Below are positions 58,950 through 64,000 of a DNA stretch of 64,000 bases, piece after piece; position 1 is the first letter of the stretch; each line of letters begins with the position of its first letter. The position numbers were made by a program, and so were the translations under genes. The DNA comes from Variovorax sp. UMC13 (GTDB taxonomy: Bacteria > Pseudomonadota > Gammaproteobacteria > Burkholderiales > Burkholderiaceae_C). Where the stretch lies: assembly GCF_014170375.1 (NCBI RefSeq), contig NZ_LZZW01000032.1:124001-188000 (forward strand). The letters are read 5' to 3'. The notes under the pieces are model-generated. The model saw only the letters and a program-made list of their open reading frames with translations. It was not told the DNA's origin and searched no databases.

Positions 58950-60307
58950 GGCCCGAGCAGCGTGATCGCCAGCCCCACGGCCGCGCAGGCCCCGAGCAGC
59001 GGCAGCACGCCCACCTTGAAGCGGAACAGCGCGACGGCCGAGGCCACGGCGATCGCGGCCGAGACGATGTCGAAGGGCCCGCCGAAGCCCTGGGGCCACA
59101 GCACATGGTGGGCGAAGAACAGCGCCAGGTTCAGGATCACGCCCACCACCGCCGCCGTGATGGCCGACAGCGGCGCCGTGAAGCCCAGCCTGCCGTGCGT
59201 GGCCTCGATGGCCGGTCCGCCGGCCAGGATGAAGACGAAGGACGGCAGGAAGGTGAAGAAGGTCACGACGCTGGCGGCCAGCGCGCCGGCCAGGAACAGC
59301 GCGTCCGGCCCCAGCACCTGCTGGAGCCAGCCGCCGACGAAGCCCACGAAGGCCACCACCATGATCAGCGGGCCCGGCGTGGTCTCGCCCAGGGCCAGCC
59401 CGTCGATCATCTGGGCGCCGGAGAGCCAGTGGTGCTGCTCGACCGCCCCCTGGTACACATAGGGCAGCACCGCATAGGCGCCGCCGAAGGTCAGCAGCGC
59501 CGCCTTGCTGAAGAACCAGCCCATCTGCGTGAGTGTGCCCTGCACGCCCTGGACCGCGACCAACATGCCCATGGCCAGCAGCCAGAGGCCGGCGCCCACG
59601 CCCAGCACCTTGGCCAGCCGCGCGCGCGAGAAACGCGCATGGGGTGGTGTCGGCGTGTCGTCGTCGATCCATGCCGGGCCGTAGTGCGCGGACGCACGGC
59701 CGTGGCCGCCGCCGGGCGAGAACACCGCGGGTGCCCAACGCGCGCCCAGGTGGCCGATCGCACCGGCCGCCAGCACGATCGCGGGGAAGGGCGTGTCGAA
59801 GGCGAAGATCGCGACGAAGGCGGCCGCGGCGATGCCCCACATCCAGCGGTTCTTCAAGGCGCGGCTGCCGATGCGGTGGGCCGCGTGCAGCACCAGCGCG
59901 GTGACGGCCGGCTTGATGCCGTAGAAGATGCCGGCCACCGCCGGCACGTTGCCGAAGCGCAGGTAGACCCACGACAGCGCGATCAGGATGCACAGCGAGG
60001 GCAGCACGAACAGCACGCCGGCGACGATGCCGCCGCGGGTCCTGTGCATCAGCCAGCCGATGTAGGTGGCCAGCTGCTGGGCCTCGGGGCCGGGCAGCAG
60101 CATGCAGAAATTCAGCGCGTGGAGGAAGCGCTGCTCGCTGATCCAGCGCCGGCGCTCGACCAGCTCGGTGTGCATGATCGCGATCTGCCCGGCGGGCCCG
60201 CCGAAGCCGATGAAGCCCAGCTTGAGCCAGAAGCGCAGGGCTTCTGCGAAAGTGACGGGAGGGGGCGCGGCAGGCGAGGGCGGCGCAGGGGGCGAGGCAG
60301 TGTCCAC
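58946..60307 (-). CDS. chrA: ChrA-family chromate transporter, two-domain form
   Basis: The 453-residue membrane protein has two homologous halves. The first has LKLGFIGFGGPAGQIAIMHT and LHALNFCMLLPGPEAQQLAT; the second has FSKAALLTFGGAYAVLPYVY and LGETTPGPLIMVVAFVGFVG. These are ChrA signatures for chromate efflux. The start follows a Pro/Ala-rich tail-like segment, common in this family. It is on the minus strand after the porin gene and ends overlapping fecR-3. Chromate as the physiological substrate is a family inference. Confidence 0.9.
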   Translation of the reverse strand: MDTASPPAPPSPAAPPPVTFAEALRFWLKLGFIGFGGPAGQIAIMHTELVERRRWISEQRFLHALNFCMLLPGPEAQQLATYIGWLMHRTRGGIVAGVLFVLPSLCILIALSWVYLRFGNVPAVAGIFYGIKPAVTALVLHAAHRIGSRALKNRWMWGIAAAAFVAIFAFDTPFPAIVLAAGAIGHLGARWAPAVFSPGGGHGRASAHYGPAWIDDDTPTPPHARFSRARLAKVLGVGAGLWLLAMGMLVAVQGVQGTLTQMGWFFSKAALLTFGGAYAVLPYVYQGAVEQHHWLSGAQMIDGLALGETTPGPLIMVVAFVGFVGGWLQQVLGPDALFLAGALAASVVTFFTFLPSFVFILAGGPAIEATHGRLGFTAPLSAITAAVVGVILNLALFFAHHVLWPQGFGGPFDIVSAAIAVASAVALFRFKVGVLPLLGACAAVGLAITLLGP

Positions 60308-60408
60308 GGAGGGCTCCGAAGGGGTCTCCAGCGCTTGGACGGGACACCGTCTTGTTTCAGGCCGGGAGGCTGTTTTCCCGGCGACGGCATCCTAGCAGCC
60401 GGGTGTGA

Positions 60409-61461
60409 CTAGAACGCGTGCCGCAGGCCGACGCTGTAGACGTTCTGGTCGTAGCCCGCCGCGCCGAGCCCGTAGAAGCGCTGGCTTGCCGAACCCTTGT
60501 TCTGCATCCGCACCAGGTTGGCGATCAGCGCGGTGCGCTTCGACAGGAAGTATTCGGCCCCCAGGCGCACGAAGGCGCTGTCGTCGGGCGTGCCCTTCTG
60601 GTCGCGTGCCACGTAGTCGAGCGTGAGGTTCAGCGCCAGCTTCGGCGGCGTCCAGACCAGCCCGATGTCGTAGGCCGCGGCCTTCGGCGTGCCGATGGCC
60701 GCGTCGGGCGTGCTGGTGGCGTAGCCGCCGTGCAGGCGCCAGCTGCCCGTGGCGCCGGGCTGGAACAGGTAGCTCGCGCCGGCCGTCGCCAGCTTCGTCG
60801 CGCGGCCCTGCGCGTCGTGCTGGACGCGCCAGGTCGCGCCCGCCTCGAAGGGGCCGCCGGCCGCGTAGTTGGCGGCGATCTCCGAGGTGTGGCCGGCCGT
60901 GCCTTCGCCCAGTGCGTAGAGCCCGCGCAGCGTCACGCCACCCCAGCTCGGCGACACGTACTTCACCGAGTTCGGGAGCGTTTCGCTGATGCCGCCGAAC
61001 TCGCTGAACTGGAAGGCGGAATAGCCGGCGAAGACGAAGTAGCGCCCGAGGATGTCGTCCTCGAGGTCCCAGTGGCGGCCCAGCGTCAGCGTGCCGAAGC
61101 CGCCCCGCAGGCCCACGTAGCTGCTGCGGTTGAAGAAGGCCGTGGCGTTGGACGGGTTGCCGGTGTCGAGCGAATAGCCCATCTCGAGGTTGAACACCGC
61201 GGAGAGCCCGCCGCCCAGGTCCTCGCTGCCGATGAAGCCCAGGCGCGAGGCCGTGACCTTGCTGTTCTCCAGCCGGTCGGTGCTGCCGAGGCTCGTGCCT
61301 TCGCGCACGTTGGTGACGTGGACCAGCTCGGTGGCGGCGATGCCGTACAGCGTGACCGACGACGCGCCGCCGGGCGGCAGGCCGCGCGAGGACTGGGCCT
61401 GGACCGACAAGGCCAGCAGCAGGAGCGCCGCGGCGCAGGGGAGCCTGTGGAAGAGGTTCAT
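60409..61461 (-). CDS. General (Gram-negative type) outer-membrane porin
   Basis: The 350-residue protein has a signal peptide (cleavage near VQAQSSRG) and SSVTLYGIAATELVHVTNVR, the classic start of betaproteobacterial general porins. Porin strand and L3-type motifs follow (NSKVTASRLGFIGSEDLGGG, AVFNLEMGYSLDTGN, RSSYVGLRGGFGTLTLGRHW). The end is NVYSVGLRHAF with terminal phenylalanine. It is probably a trimeric diffusion channel. The neighbouring racemase-family and MFS genes suggest it admits the same unknown organic substrate. I rejected the longer upstream start because MNLFHRLPCA gives the signal peptide. Confidence 0.92.
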   Translation of the reverse strand: MNLFHRLPCAAALLLLALSVQAQSSRGLPPGGASSVTLYGIAATELVHVTNVREGTSLGSTDRLENSKVTASRLGFIGSEDLGGGLSAVFNLEMGYSLDTGNPSNATAFFNRSSYVGLRGGFGTLTLGRHWDLEDDILGRYFVFAGYSAFQFSEFGGISETLPNSVKYVSPSWGGVTLRGLYALGEGTAGHTSEIAANYAAGGPFEAGATWRVQHDAQGRATKLATAGASYLFQPGATGSWRLHGGYATSTPDAAIGTPKAAAYDIGLVWTPPKLALNLTLDYVARDQKGTPDDSAFVRLGAEYFLSKRTALIANLVRMQNKGSASQRFYGLGAAGYDQNVYSVGLRHAF

Positions 61462-61549
61462 GGTGTGGGTTCGTGAATGAAGAAGAAAAATTGGGGACGT
61501 GCGCATCCGCACGGCCCGTGCGGGCCGCGAGAAAGGAACGGGGGGAAAG

Positions 61550-62203
61550 CTAGGCCTGCAGCGCCGCGGCCGCCATGCGCATGGCCGCTGCGACCGGCGC
61601 GATCACGGGCACTGCGAAGCGGCCGGCGATGCGTTCGGCACTCTCGGCCAGCGGGCCGCCGCCGATCACCACCGCCTGCGCGCCGTCCTGCTGGATCGCG
61701 AGCGCGACCGCGTCGGCCAGGTACGCGTCCTGCAAGGCCGGGTCGGCCGCCAGGGCCAGCGGATCGCCGGGCGGAATCCGGCAGCCGGTGAAGCAGGGGG
61801 CGAGCCCGAGCCGCTCGACCGCCGCGGTGATCGCCGGGCCCAGCTCGGGGGTGGTCGTCGCGATGCCGAAGCGGCGCCCGCCCATCGCGCCTTCGCGCAT
61901 CGAAGCCTCGCCGATGCCGAAGACCGGAATCGACACGCTGGCTCGGAGCGCCTCCAGCCCGGGATCGCCATAGGCCGCGACCACGATCGCGCCGACCTCG
62001 GCCGCGCGCCGCCTGCCGATCGCGAGCACCTCTTCCACCGAGATGGCCAGTTCCTCGACGGTGGTGATCATCTTCGCGCCGCGCGCGGCGGTCTCGCTCT
62101 CGAGCGTGAAGGCCGGGGGCAGGGCACGGCGCGCGATGGCATGCATCATCGCGGTCGTCTCGCGCGAGGTGTTCGGGTTGATCAGCAGAACGATGGGTTT
62201 CAT
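61550..62203 (-). CDS. Asp/Glu/hydantoin racemase-family protein without the usual cysteines
   Basis: The 217-residue protein begins with IVLLINPNTSRETTAMM, the usual start of hydantoin-racemase-like proteins. It continues with GAIVVAAYGDPGLEALRASV and IPVFGIGEASMREGAMGGRR, and has VVIGGGPLAESAERIA later. Active racemases of this family carry one cysteine near the first segment and one in an LGCAG-like second segment. Neither is present here. It may therefore be an isomerase, lyase or binding protein. It lies 29 bases after the MFS gene on the same strand, so both probably handle one substrate. Confidence 0.8.
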   Translation of the reverse strand: MKPIVLLINPNTSRETTAMMHAIARRALPPAFTLESETAARGAKMITTVEELAISVEEVLAIGRRRAAEVGAIVVAAYGDPGLEALRASVSIPVFGIGEASMREGAMGGRRFGIATTTPELGPAITAAVERLGLAPCFTGCRIPPGDPLALAADPALQDAYLADAVALAIQQDGAQAVVIGGGPLAESAERIAGRFAVPVIAPVAAAMRMAAAALQA

Positions 62204-62232
62204 GGCGGACGGTCCGGCGCGCGGCGCGGCAC

Positions 62233-63690
62233 TCAGTGGGAGGAAACGGGTCGGGTCGCTGCGACGGGCACCGGTGCATCGGCCTCGTCGTCGCCGCTGC
62301 CCTCGATGGATTTTCCGAAGGTCTCGGGCGCGAACTGCACCGCGATCGCGAAGATCCCGTACATCACGGCGATCATCCCGAACATGCCGGCCACGCCATG
62401 GAGGTCGAACATCTTCCCCGCCGCCAGCTGCGACAGCGCGCCGCCCACCGTGCCCAGCGCCAGCAGGAAGGACACACCCAGGCCGCGCATGCGCGTGGGG
62501 TAGAGCTCGGGTGCGTAGATCCAGATGGAGGTGTTGAGCGTGAGCACGCAGAACTGGAACAGCGCACCGAAGACCAGCACGTAGGCCACGCTGCCGGTCA
62601 GGTTGCCGAAGGCCAGGCCCGCGAGGCAGGCCGCGACGGCGCCGAAGGTCAGCACCCGCTTGCGCGGCAGGTTGTAGCCCAGAACGGATGCTGCGATGGC
62701 GCCCAGCAGGCTGCCGCTCTGCATCACGATGGTGAAGGCGAAGCTCTTGGTGATCGAGTAGCCCTGCGCCACCAGGATGGTGGGCATCAGCGTGAGCACC
62801 GACAGTTGGGCGCCGAAGGTCATCCACGAGGCGATGCCGACGGCGATGGTGCGGCGCGCATAGACGCCGCTGAAGATGTCGCCGATGCGCGTGGCCCGGC
62901 GCTGCGGCGCGGTCGATTCGGCATCGGCTGTGATGTATTCACGGAAGGGGTAGCTGCCGTTGGCGAGCTGGCCCGCGGCCAGCATCGACAGCACCTGGTT
63001 GGCCTCCTTCACCTTGCCCTGCGACAGCAGGAAGCGCGGTGTCTCCGGAATGAAGCGCCGGTAGAACACGATGAAGACCGCCGGCAGCACCAGGCAGCCG
63101 AACAGCCAGCGCCAGGCGTTGTCGCCCGGGAAGATCGCGAACACGCCGAGCGCGAAGGCCGGCGCCAGCATGTTGCCCAGGCCGCCGCCGCCGACGTTGA
63201 TCAGCCCCACCGCCGTGCCCCGGAAGCGGGCCGAGCAGAACTCCGCCAGCATGGTGACCGCGGTCGTGATCTCGCCGCCCAGGCCCAGCCCCACGATGAA
63301 GCGTCCGATGGACAGCACGGTGTAGTTCGGTGCGGTCGCGCAGAGGATGGCGCCGAAGGTGAACAGCGCCAGGTTCACGTTGAGCATGAAGCGCCGCCCC
63401 TTGAGGTCGGCGAAGTAGCCCGAGCCCAGCCGGCCCATCGCGGCCGCGATGAAGGTGATGGTGTTGAGGAAGCCGATGTCGGTGGCGCTCAAGCCCCACT
63501 GCTGGCGCAGCAGCGGGCCCACCAGACCGACCGCGTTCTGCTCGAACACGTCGAACAGCACGCCACAGACCACCAGGAAGATGATGCTCTTGTGCGACCG
63601 CGTCACGCCCATGCCGTCCAGTGCCGTTTCGAGTTGGCGCATCTGGGCGGTTTGTGGTGCGGACGAAGAGACGATTGCTTCTCCAGCCAT
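62233..63690 (-). CDS. MFS transporter, sugar-porter/organic-acid type
   Basis: The 485-residue transporter has about 12 membrane helices. Motif A is in GSGYFADLKGRRFMLNVNLA, and the end-of-helix-6 signature is in RRFIPETPRFLLSQGKVKEA. A second-half signature is in WIYAPELYPTRMRGLGVSFL. These features place it near the MFS sugar-porter and aromatic-acid branches. The substrate is probably an organic acid. The start MAGEAIVSSS has GGAG upstream (read on the minus strand). It is the first gene of a leftward unit with the racemase-family protein and probably the porin. A palindrome lies about 115-135 bases upstream. Confidence 0.88.
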   Translation of the reverse strand: MAGEAIVSSSAPQTAQMRQLETALDGMGVTRSHKSIIFLVVCGVLFDVFEQNAVGLVGPLLRQQWGLSATDIGFLNTITFIAAAMGRLGSGYFADLKGRRFMLNVNLALFTFGAILCATAPNYTVLSIGRFIVGLGLGGEITTAVTMLAEFCSARFRGTAVGLINVGGGGLGNMLAPAFALGVFAIFPGDNAWRWLFGCLVLPAVFIVFYRRFIPETPRFLLSQGKVKEANQVLSMLAAGQLANGSYPFREYITADAESTAPQRRATRIGDIFSGVYARRTIAVGIASWMTFGAQLSVLTLMPTILVAQGYSITKSFAFTIVMQSGSLLGAIAASVLGYNLPRKRVLTFGAVAACLAGLAFGNLTGSVAYVLVFGALFQFCVLTLNTSIWIYAPELYPTRMRGLGVSFLLALGTVGGALSQLAAGKMFDLHGVAGMFGMIAVMYGIFAIAVQFAPETFGKSIEGSGDDEADAPVPVAATRPVSSH

Positions 63691-63804
63691 GAAAACTCCT
63701 CGGTACCTTGCGTTGTGAAGAGGCGGTCCTGCGCGGAACGCCCAGCCTTGGTGCCTTCACCAAGTCATCCGAAGGTGAAATGCAGATTTCGTGCCAGAGT
63801 TTCA

Positions 63805-63827
63805 ATGAAAAATGGTTTTCATGAAAA
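63805..63827. promoter_or_regulatory. Overlapping palindromes upstream of the MFS gene
   Basis: ATGAAAA (63805-63811) and TTTTCAT (63816-63822) are inverted copies with a four-base spacer. TTTTCATGAAAA (63816-63827) is itself a perfect 12-base palindrome. This AT-rich site, unusual here, is a plausible repressor operator for the leftward unit. No promoter boxes are convincing. Confidence 0.5.
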
Positions 63828-63868
63828 CGCGTATAAACCCGCGGCCAGCGGCATCGGCGTGCCGACGA

Positions 63869-64000
63869 TCAGGAAGCGGAGGGGCGGGGCGCGGTTTCGG
63901 CGCGCAGTTCGGCGAAGCGCTCGTGCGCAGCCTCGACGCCCGACAGGCGCTTGCGGCCCGCCGTGCCCGCCTGTTCCATCACGCGCGTGGCCAGCAGGTC
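63869..64000 (-). CDS. C-terminal end of an unidentified protein (cut by window edge)
   Basis: Reading the minus strand from the right edge gives an open frame of 43 codons. It contains DLLATRVMEQAGTAGRKRLS and VEAAHERFAELRAE and ends in PRPSAS before a TGA. The amphipathic helical pattern fits many protein families and I do not recognise it. It precedes the MFS gene on the same strand with a gap of about 178 bases. Confidence 0.45.
   Translation of the reverse strand, partial: DLLATRVMEQAGTAGRKRLSGVEAAHERFAELRAETAPRPSAS

Noticed and set aside
60361..60382. Seven-base-pair hairpin GCCGGGA/TCCCGGC between chrA and the porin gene
   Set aside because: No T-run follows on either strand, so I do not call it a terminator.
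61507..61523. Hairpin CCGCAC/GTGCGG between the racemase-family gene and the porin gene
   Set aside because: The T-rich stretch on the minus strand is too far from the stem for a convincing intrinsic terminator.

Overview
The window is very GC-rich with strong GC3 bias, short spacers and many ATGA-type overlaps. The gene content (Burkholderia-type aminoethylphosphonate cluster, general porin, hairpin-forming intergenic spacer) suggests a betaproteobacterium of the Burkholderiales, most likely Comamonadaceae and Variovorax-like. The taxon is an inference. I saw no rRNA, tRNA, CRISPR array, insertion sequence or phage gene.

Region 1 (1-11.9 kb) is a divergent 2-aminoethylphosphonate (AEP) uptake and catabolism locus. 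To the left run a periplasmic binding protein, an ABC ATPase, a fused ABC permease, phnW and the start of an IclR-type regulator. To the right run a GntR-type regulator, phnA, phnY, a PhnZ-like HD protein, a GNAT acetyltransferase and an FAD amine oxidase. PhnW, PhnY and PhnA form the route AEP to phosphonoacetaldehyde to phosphonoacetate to acetate plus phosphate. A perfect 8+8 bp inverted repeat lies between the two arms. A small secreted protein gene closes the region.

Region 2 (12-58.9 kb) is the remarkable part. Three cassettes each encode a small exported STN/TonB-C hybrid protein, an ECF sigma factor and a FecR-type anti-sigma factor. There are two giant two-partner-secretion exoproteins (4512 and about 4577 residues, together about 43% of the window) and one TpsB transporter. 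An ExbB fused to a DUF2341/LamG-like exported domain, ExbD, TonB, a Porin_5-like protein, a periplasmic coiled-coil protein, a PpiC chaperone, a YbjN-like protein and a small helical protein follow TpsB. No TonB-dependent receptor is present. From memory, the closest described relative is the Pseudomonas aeruginosa PUMA3 system (VreA/VreI/VreR controlling PdtA/PdtB, ExbB2/ExbD2/TonB4 and neighbours), which is linked to phosphate starvation. This locus looks like an expanded version, with three Vre-like cassettes and two Pdt-like exoproteins, next to a phosphonate pathway. A motif GTGAC-N8-GTC occurs upstream of two cassettes, the first exoprotein and tpsB. A strong terminator separates the second exoprotein from the tpsB operon. 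An EAL-CBS-GGDEF protein and a CheB-like protein lacking the catalytic serine are embedded in the region.

Region 3 (58.9-64 kb) runs leftward: an MFS transporter, an Asp/Glu/hydantoin-racemase-family protein, a general porin and a ChrA-type chromate transporter, with the 3' end of an unidentified gene at the right edge. The MFS, racemase-family and porin genes look like a small catabolic unit for an unknown organic acid.
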